Below the pieces are notes generated by a model that saw only the letters and a program-made list of their open reading frames with translations, was not told the DNA's origin and made no database searches. Made by a program: the position numbers and the translations under genes. From Azonexus sp. (GTDB taxonomy: Bacteria; Pseudomonadota; Gammaproteobacteria; Burkholderiales; Rhodocyclaceae): a stretch of 64,000 nt of DNA. Location: positions 1 to 64,000 of the forward strand of contig JAGOAU010000004.1 of the NCBI GenBank assembly GCA_017983755.1. Direction: 5' to 3'. Shown here piece after piece: positions 1-7,328 of this stretch (positions within the stretch are counted from its first letter, which is position 1; every line of letters begins with the position of its first letter).

Positions 1-93
1 CTGAAGGACATCCTGTCTCGCTTGCCGACTCAGCCCAACCGTCGGATCGGCGAACTGCTGCCCCATCGCTGGCTGCCTGAGATTTCCGCCTGA
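1..93 (+). CDS. IS66 family transposase (TnpC), C-terminal fragment
   Basis: Thirty residues remain, ending ELLPHRWLPEISA. The pattern LKDILSRLPTQPNRRIGELL followed by PHRW is the conserved C-terminal tail of the IS66 DDE transposase, found just inside the right inverted repeat. The start and catalytic residues lie upstream of the window. The reading frame is open to the window edge with no frameshift in the visible part. Confidence 0.75.
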   Translation: MKDILSRLPTQPNRRIGELLPHRWLPEISA

Positions 94-127
94 ATCAGAA
101 ATCAACCTGGGTTCGCCGGGCGCTTAC
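1..127 (+). mobile_element. right end of an IS66-family insertion sequence
   Basis: The terminal sequence at 109-127 reads, on the reverse strand, GTAAGCGCCCGGCGAACCC, the typical start of IS66-family terminal inverted repeats. It lies 16 bases after a partial ORF that matches the C-terminus of IS66 transposases. The outer end at 127 falls inside an open reading frame that continues to 430. The bases 128-135 (ACCGCAAC) would be one copy of the 8-bp target duplication typical of the family. The left end is outside the window, so the second copy cannot be seen. Confidence 0.8.
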
Positions 128-430
128 ACCGCAACACCCCTGACGCTCATCGAGCGCCTGCTGGCTCACGTCGGCTATCTGTCCCGCCCGCAACTCGCTG
201 CCATGCTTGGTAACAAGCCCGGAACCCTTGCCGCTTGGGCGTCCAAGAAGAAGGGACCGCCGATGCTGAAGGTCGGCAACATGTCCCGCTATGACCCCGT
301 CGCGGTAGCCCGCTGGCTACAAGATCAACAGGCGCAGCCGACACCGACACCGGAACCGAAGCCCTCAACCGAGCTTCCGGCATGGCTCCAACCCGCAACA
401 AAGCAGAGCATTGGGGCTGGCCATGAGTGA
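128..430 (+). pseudogene. helix-turn-helix DNA-binding protein, 5' end removed by IS66
   Basis: The frame is open from the IS66 end and reads TPLTLIERLLAHVGYLSRPQ, then LAAMLGNKPGTLAAWASKKK, then GPPMLKVGNMSRYDPVAVAR and a Pro/Thr-rich tail. Lys/Gly-Pro-Pro before a tyrosine and 'VARWL' is typical of small HTH_17/AlpA-like excisionase or regulator proteins of integrated elements. An internal ATG at 203 could still start a 75-residue product, but it would lack the first helices. The stop overlaps the start of the primase gene, so the two were probably translationally coupled. Its original N-terminus should lie on the far side of the IS. Confidence 0.6.
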
Positions 431-1640
431 GAACCGCGAAGGTCAAGCGCCTGCCGATGCCACGATGGCGGGCTGTACGGGACAGGTATGGCAACAGGGC
501 GGAACACCTGTGGAAAGCACCGGCACCGCCTGTCCCGCATTCCCGCAACAGCAGGCGGCGCAGCCGGCACAGGCCCCCGCTGTACTTGGCCAAGGTGCAA
601 CCCTTGATCCGGTTTTGATCGCGGCCCACAGCGCCCCGCAGCCACCGGCAATTTCACGCTCTTGGGACAACATTCCGGAAATTCTGCGCTGCCGGCAGCA
701 ATGGTGCTTCAGTCCGCCAGGTACAAAAGCGCCGCACGACGCCAAGACCGGAAAGGCTGCGAGCGTGACCAACTCCGCGACTTGGAGCACCTTTGACGAC
801 GCCTGCAACGCTGCTCACTACACCGGCGGACAGATTGGCTTTGTGATGCAGACCAGCGATGGGTTCTTCTGCATTGACCTCGACGACAAAGAAGACAACC
901 CCGCCACGGAAGCCGAGTGGCAACGCTTCAACCACATTATCGAGACCTTCGAGACATGGACGGAGCTGTCCGTGTCAGGACGCGGGCGGCACCTTTGGGG
1001 GCTTGGTACGCTGCGCGGCTCCGAGGGTATCAGGCGCGATCACGTCGAGATTTATTGTGGGCTCCGGTACATGCTGATGACCGGAAACGAGCTGCCGGGA
1101 TACGGGTTGCCGATGGTGGAGCGCCAAGATCTGCTCAATCTGCTGTTTGACGAGATTCGTAAGGGCGGTGATCCCATTGACCACAGTGGTCCCGCACCTG
1201 ATGTTCAGCAAACCAAGACCGACGACCAGCTCTGGCAGTCGATCCAAGGCGCGGCCAACGCGGCCAAGTTCAACCGTCTGTTCTCCGGTGGCTGGCAGGG
1301 CTACGAAAGCCAGAGCGAAGCGGATTTGGCGCTCGTCCAGCACGTGCTTTTCTATGGGGCGACAAACGAACAAGCTGTGAGCATCTGGAATGCCTCAGTT
1401 CTGTCACCTGCCAAGCGCCCCCGCGAGAAGCGCAAGTCGAAGCCGGCCTACTACATCAATCGCACCTTAAGCAGCGCACGCGGAATCAGGGCGCAGGAGG
1501 TGCAAGCCTCACTGACTGCATTCGCTCCTGCACTTGAAAATCTCGCCCGCGAGCAGGCGGAAAAGGAAGCCAAGGCAAATGCGATGAATGCGGCGATTGC
1601 GCAGAGTCAAGCGAGCCTGATTATTAAATCGGGAGCTTGA
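423..1640 (+). CDS. archaeo-eukaryotic-type primase-polymerase of a mobile element (NrS-1-like)
   Basis: 405 residues. After a Gln/Pro/Ala-rich leader, residues 80-230 hold an AEP-type primase-polymerase core. The acidic metal-binding motif CIDLDD is at about 150-155, SVSGRGRHLW at about 183-192 and VEIY at about 208-211; these are the three motifs expected for this fold. Residues 270-350 (KFNRLFSGGW, then YESQSEADLALVQHVLF) match the helix-bundle domain that follows the catalytic core in NrS-1-like phage polymerases. ATG 423 was preferred over an in-frame TTG at 411 because GGGGCTGG lies just upstream and the start overlaps the preceding stop. It probably synthesises primers, and possibly DNA, for the element. 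No helicase domain is fused; that activity is encoded by the next large gene. Confidence 0.75.
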   Translation: MSENREGQAPADATMAGCTGQVWQQGGTPVESTGTACPAFPQQQAAQPAQAPAVLGQGATLDPVLIAAHSAPQPPAISRSWDNIPEILRCRQQWCFSPPGTKAPHDAKTGKAASVTNSATWSTFDDACNAAHYTGGQIGFVMQTSDGFFCIDLDDKEDNPATEAEWQRFNHIIETFETWTELSVSGRGRHLWGLGTLRGSEGIRRDHVEIYCGLRYMLMTGNELPGYGLPMVERQDLLNLLFDEIRKGGDPIDHSGPAPDVQQTKTDDQLWQSIQGAANAAKFNRLFSGGWQGYESQSEADLALVQHVLFYGATNEQAVSIWNASVLSPAKRPREKRKSKPAYYINRTLSSARGIRAQEVQASLTAFAPALENLAREQAEKEAKANAMNAAIAQSQASLIIKSGA

Positions 1641-1660
1641 GTATGCGAATCCTTTGCTGG

Positions 1661-1684
1661 AACTACGGCGAGCGCCGTAGTTTT
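1661..1684 (+). terminator. hairpin after the primase gene, possible terminator
   Basis: A perfect 9-bp stem, AACTACGGC / GCCGTAGTT with a GAGC loop, lies 21 bases after the primase stop and runs into TTTT at 1681-1684. The T run is short and partly inside the stem, so termination is likely weak or conditional. A 25-codon ORF (1643-1720) spans it but has no clear ribosome binding site. Confidence 0.4.
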
Positions 1685-1777
1685 AGCGTGCGGTTGCTGT
1701 ATGCCTGTTGTCATTTGTAATTCAAAAAAAAACCGCCGATAAGAGCGGGCTTTGAATGTACGGCAGGAGGACGAAAC

Positions 1778-1843
1778 ATGAACACCAGCGGCAGCACGAC
1801 GCAACACAACCGGCACCCCCATTTTAGGGCGGTGCCATTTTGA
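1778..1843 (+). CDS. small ORF (21 residues) with a strong ribosome binding site
   Basis: ATG at 1778 follows the near-perfect Shine-Dalgarno GGCAGGAGGACGAAAC and opens a 21-residue frame, MNTSGSTTQHNRHPHFRAVP plus F. No family is recognised. It sits 31 bases before the helicase gene, whose own start has only a weak ribosome site, so it could be a leader that couples translation to the helicase or a small regulator. The strong site is the only evidence that it is translated. Confidence 0.4.
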   Translation: MNTSGSTTQHNRHPHFRAVPF

Positions 1844-1874
1844 AACGAGTTTGATTAGAAAGTGAATCAACATC

Positions 1875-3533
1875 ATGGCACCTGAAATCGAAGTGCCTGC
1901 GAAACCATTTGAACCCGCAGAAGAAAAGACCGAAAACGAAAAGACCGAGAGCGAGACCGAGAGCGAAAAGGTCTTGACGCTTGAAGAAGCCAAGGCGATT
2001 GCCGAGGCTGCACTGGTAGAAGTAGCAAGCGACCCTGGCGCGATATGGCTCGATGAAAACCTCGAAGCCTTTCGCGTTATCTATCAGCAGGACAAGCCCG
2101 AATACATGCGCTTCCGCGCCAAGCTGAAAGCCATGAAAGGTGTCGTGATTACGGATTGGGAGAAAGAGGTTAAGCGTAAGCAGGGCGACGGCACCTTAAA
2201 TGAGAAGCCGACGCACCATGATTTCGCCAAAACGGTGATCTCTGATCTGACGGTTAATTTCTACAAACCAGTTGGAAATATTGGCAAGCTGTTCGTTGTT
2301 AATGAGACCGACTCAACATGGAAAGGCCATTCTCCCGATCAGCTCGCTGTTTATGTCGCTGAAAGGTTCAACGGTGTCGATGGCTGCGCAACGCGCAGGC
2401 AATACCTCGACATTGCGGATCATTCCGTTTCCGTGGCAGAAGACGAAAAGTTTTTCGATGGGGCTCCTATTGGTCTTGCTTGCCCTAAAGGTTTCTACCG
2501 CGTTGCCGATGGTGTATTGAAGCCCGAGCCTCTGACACCTGGCCACAGGCAGACGGTACTCGTTCCGTATAGCCCCGAGCATTATGGCAATCCCGAAACC
2601 ACAATGGGCGTCTTTTGGAAATTTCTTGGCGACACCTTCTATCCAGTTGAAGATAGGAGCGAATCCGCCGCAGTGGAAGCTCAAGCTCAGATTGCACTGT
2701 TACAAGAGATCATCGGCGCAACATTGCTCGGCTTGACCGCAGCGCAGGAAAAGGTCATCTTCTTTTACGAGCGTTATGGACGCGCTGGTAAAGGCACCAT
2801 GCTGAAGATTATTGAGGCGTTGATTCCGAAAGAAGCGCGTTCCGCCATCTCTCCGGAAAAGTGGTCGAACGAGTATTACCTTGCTGAGATGGCCGGTATG
2901 AAGCTGAACACGACCGGCGAGGTTTCAAACCAGCATGATGACGCAATTAAGGGCCACGCATTCAAAGACCTCATTGGTCGCGATATGGTCACCGCACGCC
3001 ACATTCACGGTTCGCCGTTCTCATATCGCAATACCGCCACGCATATTGTGGCCGGTAATTGCTACCCTGCCACCAAGGATCACTCCGACGCCTTCTACAA
3101 CCGCTGGATTATCGTTAGCTTTCCGAACAGCCGCACGAAGCTGAATCTGCCAATTGATACCGGGCTCGCTGAATATATCATTCAGAAGGAATTGCCATAT
3201 ATTTCAATGTGGGGCCTTGAAGGTGCAATTCGGCTGATTCAGAACAAGCAATTCACGGTGACCAATACCCATTTGAATCATCTCAGCGAATGGCGCAAGC
3301 GGGCGAACAGCTTAATGATGTTCGTCGATGAGCGGTGCATTCTCGGGAAAGACAATTGGTCTCTCAAATCGACATTCAACATTGCTTATCAGGATTGGTG
3401 CAAGGAAAACGGTTTCCGTCATTTAAGCGCAAGGACAATTACGGAAGGACTGATTGAAACTTCCGCGCTTGGAATTGCAGTTGTGCGCCACGGCGATAAC
3501 GATTATTACAGGGGAGTCTTACTGCGCACCTGA
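1875..3533 (+). CDS. D5-like SF3 replicative helicase of a mobile element
   Basis: 552 residues. It opens with a Pro/Glu/Lys-rich acidic stretch (residues 5-35), followed by a D5-N-like region. The ATPase core begins near 290: Walker A is YGRAGKGTMLKII (302-313), and a Walker B-like LNTTGEVS and a sensor-like HIVAGNCYP follow, as in phage/plasmid D5 superfamily 3 helicases. The C-terminal 110 residues resemble the winged-helix tail of these proteins. It should unwind DNA at the element's origin and work with the separate primase upstream; in many phages both domains are one protein. The start at 1875 is the first ATG of the frame with only a weak ribosome site. Base composition is clearly more AT-rich than the chromosomal genes. 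Confidence 0.75.
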   Translation: MAPEIEVPAKPFEPAEEKTENEKTESETESEKVLTLEEAKAIAEAALVEVASDPGAIWLDENLEAFRVIYQQDKPEYMRFRAKLKAMKGVVITDWEKEVKRKQGDGTLNEKPTHHDFAKTVISDLTVNFYKPVGNIGKLFVVNETDSTWKGHSPDQLAVYVAERFNGVDGCATRRQYLDIADHSVSVAEDEKFFDGAPIGLACPKGFYRVADGVLKPEPLTPGHRQTVLVPYSPEHYGNPETTMGVFWKFLGDTFYPVEDRSESAAVEAQAQIALLQEIIGATLLGLTAAQEKVIFFYERYGRAGKGTMLKIIEALIPKEARSAISPEKWSNEYYLAEMAGMKLNTTGEVSNQHDDAIKGHAFKDLIGRDMVTARHIHGSPFSYRNTATHIVAGNCYPATKDHSDAFYNRWIIVSFPNSRTKLNLPIDTGLAEYIIQKELPYISMWGLEGAIRLIQNKQFTVTNTHLNHLSEWRKRANSLMMFVDERCILGKDNWSLKSTFNIAYQDWCKENGFRHLSARTITEGLIETSALGIAVVRHGDNDYYRGVLLRT

Positions 3534-3587
3534 CCGACTGGAGAGTGGAGCAAAGCGGCTTTTTTTTTACGCCCCAAAAACGACCCC

Positions 3588-3656
3588 GCAAAAACTCTCC
3601 ACTCTCTCCACTTCGGGGTGTGCACTGCTGGTTTAGTGGAGAAAGTGGAGAGTTTT
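3588..3656. repeat. long inverted repeat (hairpin) downstream of the helicase, candidate origin
   Basis: A 25-bp sequence starting GCAAAAACTCTCCACT at 3588-3612 is followed after 22 bases by its near-perfect reverse complement at 3635-3656 (AGTGGAGAAAGTGGAGAG then TTTT), with one mismatch over about 22 bp. The core unit CTCTCCACT is itself repeated inside each arm, and GGAGAGTGGAG also occurs at 3540-3550. A second direct copy lies at 3763-3787. Such a cluster of iterated units beside replication genes is typical of an origin, but a terminator or operator role is also possible. Confidence 0.65.
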
Positions 3657-3762
3657 ACGCTGGTAGTGTATAGGGGCAAAAAAAAAAGTGCACTCTAAAT
3701 TATCACGGTTCAAAAATTTCTTATTTTGTAATTTTTTTTTTTTTTGCTGTATATGCTACCAA

Positions 3763-3787
3763 GCAAAAACTCTCCACTCTCTCCACT
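3763..3787 (+). repeat. second exact copy of the 25-bp repeat
   Basis: Identical over 25 bp to 3588-3612, in direct orientation, 175 bases apart. The stretch between the copies holds an A tract (3678-3687) and a 14-base T tract (about 3732-3745), giving a strongly AT-rich segment that could melt easily. This agrees with an origin-like arrangement of repeats flanking an AT-rich region. Confidence 0.65.
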
Positions 3788-4205
3788 GTTCCTGTTCCGT
3801 AATTCCTATTAGTCACGTGGCGGCATTTTATGGGCGAGGTGCTGTATTGGCGGGGCTGGTTACTTATGCCAGGTGCGGATTAGCTTTTTGTAACCACAGG
3901 GTAGAGCTATGGCATGGCCAGCCCTACTGCACGACAAAACCTACTCCCAACAATAGCCAGTTTGCCGCAGGTCGCCACGAACTGCCGCACAGCAGAATGA
4001 GGCCCAGAGGGTGAAGGTCTGCCGAGTATGGAAATGGTATGGAACCAACCCATAGCAAGGCAACGGGCTCACATGGCATGTCCATACCCTGTGGATACAG
4101 AGAGCACCTCCCTACACGCATCCAGCCCAATCGTAGTTCATCAAGGCTGCGCTCGCAATGTTTGTCCTACCTTTGTTTCTGTACCAACTAACCAAGGAAA
4201 CGAAG
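3788..4205. other. about 420 bases with no supported gene
   Basis: Open frames here (for example 4028-4243) have no ribosome site, no recognisable motif and overlap the better-supported start at 4206. The sequence is mixed in composition and probably carries the promoter for the small-gene run that follows. No clear -35/-10 pair could be assigned. Confidence 0.4.
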
Positions 4206-4418
4206 ATGACACCGCAGCAATTGAAGGAACAAGGGTTCGTTAAGATCAGCCCGCAGGCAATGATGAAGCGCCTCAACGCAAACAAGGGCGGCTTCTATTA
4301 CAACACCATCGAACATGACGAATGGTGCAAAACGCTCAAAACCGGACACGGCGAAGACTGCAACTGCAACCCGACCGAATCAATCTGGTTGATGCGGGAG
4401 GACGAAAGTGAGCACTAA
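4206..4418 (+). CDS. small protein of unknown function (70 residues)
   Basis: ATG 4206 follows AAGGAAACGAAG, a good ribosome site; an upstream in-frame ATG at 4158 lacks one and was rejected. The product (MTPQQLKEQGFVKISPQAMM...) has a C-terminal half rich in Cys, Trp and acidic residues: EWCKTLKTGHGEDCNCNP. No family is recognised. The three cysteines and a histidine could bind a metal, but this is not a standard zinc-ribbon pattern. It is the first gene of a compact run and overlaps the next gene by 11 bases. Confidence 0.55.
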   Translation: MTPQQLKEQGFVKISPQAMMKRLNANKGGFYYNTIEHDEWCKTLKTGHGEDCNCNPTESIWLMREDESEH

Positions 4419-4788
4419 ACCCACCATCATTCCCGCACTGCCGGGACAGCGCGCGATTGTCAGTTTCAGCAAGAACGATCCTGGCAACGTCAAGAGCCCC
4501 CTTATCCATTGGTTTATTGCGGATGTCATCGCTTGGGAGTATTCCTTAAGAAATGATGAATACGAGAGCAACCTTCGTCCGCTTGTTCTTATCTGCAATG
4601 ATGACAACGAATATCTTGCAACCCGCTACATTGAAAGTAACGGTCTTGTTCATTCGTTTGCTAACGAGCTGTATTCAAGCGTTGAGGATTATTTATTTGA
4701 CATAGGTGTCCTCTTTGACTGCACACCGATATTTGACCCTCCCCTCGACACCCTGCCAGCGCAATATCGCAAGAAGGAGGCAGCATGA
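4408..4788 (+). CDS. hypothetical protein (126 residues)
   Basis: Starts at GTG 4408, inside the end of the previous gene, after GGGAGGACGAAA. It is rich in aromatic and acidic residues (HWFIADVIAWEYSLRNDEYE, then FDIGVLFDCTPIFDPPLDTL). No signal peptide, membrane segment or known motif is seen. The acidic character and position in a phage-satellite-like gene run would fit a small regulatory or anti-host protein, but nothing in the sequence establishes a function. Confidence 0.5.
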   Translation: MSTKPTIIPALPGQRAIVSFSKNDPGNVKSPLIHWFIADVIAWEYSLRNDEYESNLRPLVLICNDDNEYLATRYIESNGLVHSFANELYSSVEDYLFDIGVLFDCTPIFDPPLDTLPAQYRKKEAA

Positions 4789-4865
4789 GCGACACCATCA
4801 AGCTCCGCAGCAATGCAACCGCCGCCACCCGCCACCGCATAGGAGAATTGAAATGGGAACTTTAG
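4785..4865 (+). CDS. very small ORF (26 residues) coupled to its neighbours
   Basis: ATG 4785 overlaps the previous stop by ATGA and follows the strong site AAGAAGGAGGCAGC. The product is MSDTIKLRSNATAATRHRIG plus ELKWEL, basic with a short acidic end. Its stop lies 10 bases inside the next gene, so ribosomes could pass on directly. No family is recognised. It is too short for most gene finders; the start signal is the evidence for translation. Confidence 0.45.
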   Translation: MSDTIKLRSNATAATRHRIGELKWEL

Positions 4866-5170
4866 GAAACCAACCGCCACGCCAATATTGCAATGTTACT
4901 CGCGCTGACACTGACGACGCCTTGGACTTTGTAAAAGAGCTCGCGAGTAAGCACAAGGTCTCCATCAGCGACGTTATTGCCTTGATGTCAGTTTTGGAGC
5001 ACAACCGGGCGAACGACATCGCAGTCAAGGATGGCGACTTTCGCGACGAGCACGCGGGTGGCTATGGCGAGAACATGGCCTTGATTGGCGAGGCGCTCGG
5101 TAGCATTGCACAGGCGCTCCACGAGCTGCATGTGGAAGTCCGCAACGGCCTTTCCAACCTGTCCAGCTAG
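4853..5170 (+). CDS. hypothetical protein (105 residues)
   Basis: ATG 4853 is preceded by AGGAGAATTGAA, so this start was chosen over the longer open frame beginning at 4706, which has no ribosome site and would read through two other genes. The product contains DALDFVKELASKHKVSISDV, a helical segment resembling part of a ribbon-helix-helix or HTH fold, and a helical C-terminus (EALGSIAQALHELHVEVRNG). The function is unknown. A GC-rich hairpin 20 bases after the stop suggests the end of this transcript. Confidence 0.5.
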   Translation: MGTLGNQPPRQYCNVTRADTDDALDFVKELASKHKVSISDVIALMSVLEHNRANDIAVKDGDFRDEHAGGYGENMALIGEALGSIAQALHELHVEVRNGLSNLSS

Positions 5171-5190
5171 CACCTCCCGCCCAGCACCAT

Positions 5191-5222
5191 GCCTGCCCAG
5201 CACGGGCGCACGCTGGGCGGGC
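5191..5222 (+). terminator. GC-rich hairpin after the small-gene run
   Basis: GCCTGCCCAGC (5191-5201) pairs with GCTGGGCGGGC (5212-5222) over 11 bp, with one G-T wobble and a 10-base loop, and is followed by GCTTTCC. The stem is strong but the T run is poor, so it may end transcription only partly. Confidence 0.45.
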
Positions 5223-5548
5223 GCTTTCCGCACTTGGTTTGGCCGTCCCTAGCACCTTGGCAGCACCCTAAGGATCGCCTGTAGCGGCCCGCAGCAACCC
5301 GGCCTCACCGGCAGGCCACCCCTGCATAGTGGCGCTATACGACCCGCCGCAAGATTCTACGCTTTGGGCGGGTAAGCCCTAAGACCGTCTAGGGGTGCGG
5401 CTCTACGTGGATGGCGGGCTGGGCGTGTATGGGCTGTGCATGGGATTGGCAACACTGTGGGAAATATGAGCACGTTGTCATCAAGTACAACCGTCCCGCT
5501 TCTCTCCTACATTTACCCCTGTTACAACCCAAAACACAGGAGAAACCC
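5223..5548. other. intergenic region of about 330 bases before the second gene run
   Basis: No supported gene. An open frame from 5411 runs into the gene at 5549 but lacks a ribosome site. Small dyads are present (for example CCCTA/TAGGG around 5377-5395), which could be regulator sites for the HTH protein that follows. No confident promoter hexamers were found. Confidence 0.35.
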
Positions 5549-5995
5549 ATGACCCCCAAAGTCCTGACGCCGGAACAGGCTGCGGAGATTTGCGATTGCA
5601 GTCCCGCCACGATGGAACGCTATCGCAAAGATATGTCCGGCCCCAATTTTATCCGCACGCCCGGCGGTCACATCAAGTACCTTGAGGAAGATGTTTTCGC
5701 GTGGCTGCGGTCGCTCCGCCAGCAACCGTCCGAGGCCGACAAGATGAAAACCGCTGCAACGCATGGGCTGAAGGAAGTTGGCGGCACAGTTCGCACCCGT
5801 ATGCAGCAACTCGCAGATGCGAGCAAGCCCGAGAGCGAGCCCGATCCCTATGCTGTAACGGTTTCGGATGTTGGCGGAAGCGCCCCAGGCATTGAGAAGC
5901 TCGTCTTCCAAGATGGCAAATGGGTTAAGAATGGCACGCTGTCGCAGACGGTCGTGCAACCTGCGGCAGAACCGCATCTGCTCAACTGCCGCTAG
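5549..5995 (+). CDS. excisionase/AlpA-like HTH protein
   Basis: 148 residues. ATG 5549 follows ACAGGAGAAACCC. The N-terminus (MTPKVLTPEQAAEICDCSPA, TMERYRKDMSGPNFIRTPGG, HIKYLEEDVFAWL) is a classic HTH_17 (MerR-like winged helix) domain, with the 'TPEQAAE' first helix and the 'G..IKY...DV..WL' wing. Proteins of this type act as excisionases or as AlpA-type activators of integrated elements and phage satellites. The remaining 80 residues are unlike the usual short members and are of unknown role. It heads a second gene run of the element and may control it. Confidence 0.7.
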   Translation: MTPKVLTPEQAAEICDCSPATMERYRKDMSGPNFIRTPGGHIKYLEEDVFAWLRSLRQQPSEADKMKTAATHGLKEVGGTVRTRMQQLADASKPESEPDPYAVTVSDVGGSAPGIEKLVFQDGKWVKNGTLSQTVVQPAAEPHLLNCR

Positions 5996-6005
5996 GGAGA
6001 GAACC

Positions 6006-6335
6006 ATGCACGACGATCTCACCCCCGAGCTGGCTCTCGCAAACGCACCGAATGAACGAGCCGCCAACCTGCTCCGCAGCGAGTTCTCCAAGAACGGCGT
6101 CAAGTACAGCGAGGCCAAGGTTGCATCCTTGAAGAACGACGCCGCGAAGGCCAACCTTGGAGCTCGTCTTAGCCCAAGCGAACGCGCCCAGCTTGAGGCA
6201 TTCAAGCAAGGCGCACGTGCAGCAGAATCCGTGCGGCAACAGAACGAAAAGCATGGAGGCCCCGTTGCGATTGCACGCAAAGAGCGAGCCTCCGCTGGTG
6301 TGCTCGCGCAGAACATCCACAGCAAGGGGAAGTGA
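6006..6335 (+). CDS. hypothetical protein (109 residues)
   Basis: ATG 6006 follows AGGGAGAGAACC, 10 bases after the previous stop. The product is rich in Ala, Lys, Glu and Arg and predicted helical throughout (ANLLRSEFSKNGVKYSEAKV, SLKNDAAKANLGARLSPSER). It ends in a basic, Gly/Lys-containing tail. No catalytic motif or family is recognised. A DNA- or protein-binding helical role is possible. Confidence 0.5.
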   Translation: MHDDLTPELALANAPNERAANLLRSEFSKNGVKYSEAKVASLKNDAAKANLGARLSPSERAQLEAFKQGARAAESVRQQNEKHGGPVAIARKERASAGVLAQNIHSKGK

Positions 6336-6336
6336 C

Positions 6337-6600
6337 ATGACCGAGTTTGAAACCGTTGCTGACGCCCTGAACGAACTGACCGCACTTGCCGCCAGCGTTG
6401 ATAAGGCAGTCAAGGAACTGCAAGACGCCGCCAGCGACTACGCCGACAGCGCAGCCCACGCACGCAGGCGCGGTGACAAGGTTCCGCCGTACAGCGGAAG
6501 CGCCCAGCAAAAGCAACTTGACGCCATTGTCACGAGGCTGAAGGCTGCGACGAACAACGTGCAGTTCATTGGCACTGAACTTGTCCGCTTCGGCGGCTAA
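6337..6600 (+). CDS. hypothetical helical protein (87 residues)
   Basis: Begins 2 bases after the previous stop with AAGGGGAAGTGAC as ribosome site. The sequence is a heptad-like helical run (ELTALAASVDKAVKELQDAA) followed by QLDAIVTRLKAATNNVQFIG, suggesting a coiled-coil or helical-hairpin protein. No known family. Co-translated with the two upstream genes. Confidence 0.5.
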   Translation: MTEFETVADALNELTALAASVDKAVKELQDAASDYADSAAHARRRGDKVPPYSGSAQQKQLDAIVTRLKAATNNVQFIGTELVRFGG

Positions 6601-6690
6601 CGATCAAGCGAGAGCGCACCGGATGCCCCGTTGGCCCTGCGGGGGTTGTCCATTCGGTGTTGCTCCCGCCCCCTTCATTGAGATAACCAC

Positions 6691-7266
6691 ATGCCCCCAA
6701 GATCGAAACACAACCTGTCTGGCCGGTTCGTCATTAGCCTGAAAGAGCGCCGAGAAAAGGCGCTGCAACTGCGCAAAGACGGTCTCACCTTGCGCCAAAT
6801 TAGCGAGCAGGTAGGAATCCACTTTGCCGACCTTGGGAGGTATTTTTCAGAGTACAAGAGCGAGTCCATCAAGGAACTGCGAGAAGAGTTGTTCGCGATG
6901 CAGACCGAGCGGCTTTATGAGCTATGGAGAGCCGCTGCGGAGGACATGCGAAAGTTTGTCCCCGTTGTTGATGCGAAGGGGAAGATGATAATGGTTCCCA
7001 TACTCAACCAGCATGGCGAGCCGGTGCTCGGTCCCGATGGTCAGGTGCTAACTGCGCCCATGCGTGATTTTGGGGTCCATTTGAACGCTATCAACGTCGC
7101 GACCCGTGTAGCGGAAAAACTGGCTGCACACTTCGGCCTCGATGCGCCGACTCGCAGCTTGGTCATGAACAACGCCGAGAACCCCCACGAAATCACATTC
7201 CGCATCGTGGAAGGAACCGACGGAAAGCTGGTGACGGACGAGACGGTAGCGGACGAGGCGACCTAG
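6691..7266 (+). CDS. HTH protein, possible small terminase subunit (TerS-like)
   Basis: 191 residues. The first 50 carry a helix-turn-helix (ALQLRKDGLTLRQISEQVGI). A helical region, ELREELFAMQTERLYELWRA, and a second helical block ending VATRVAEKLAAHFGLDAPTR follow. The arrangement of HTH, helical oligomerisation region and 'R..EK.A...GLDAP' is seen in phage-type proteins often annotated as small terminase subunits. In phage satellites a TerS homologue redirects packaging of helper capsids. The resemblance is to a pattern, not to a firm family hit. It could also be a regulator. The start is the first ATG; the ribosome site (GAGATAACCAC) is moderate. Confidence 0.4.
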   Translation: MPPRSKHNLSGRFVISLKERREKALQLRKDGLTLRQISEQVGIHFADLGRYFSEYKSESIKELREELFAMQTERLYELWRAAAEDMRKFVPVVDAKGKMIMVPILNQHGEPVLGPDGQVLTAPMRDFGVHLNAINVATRVAEKLAAHFGLDAPTRSLVMNNAENPHEITFRIVEGTDGKLVTDETVADEAT

Positions 7267-7328
7267 CCCGTCCTCAAACTCTGCCGCGCTACCAGCGCCG
7301 CACAATACCGCGCAAAGGAGAGCACACC

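Noticed and set aside
1731..1760. possible bidirectional terminator (A run with CCGC/GCGG dyad)
   Set aside because: Only 4 paired bases; too weak to call.
3534..3800. repeats as a CRISPR array
   Set aside because: Only two direct copies with unequal, AT-rich spacing and an inverted copy; no cas genes.
4706..4852. upstream extension of the gene starting at 4853
   Set aside because: No ribosome site, His/Arg-rich sequence unlike the rest; AGGAG precedes ATG 4853.
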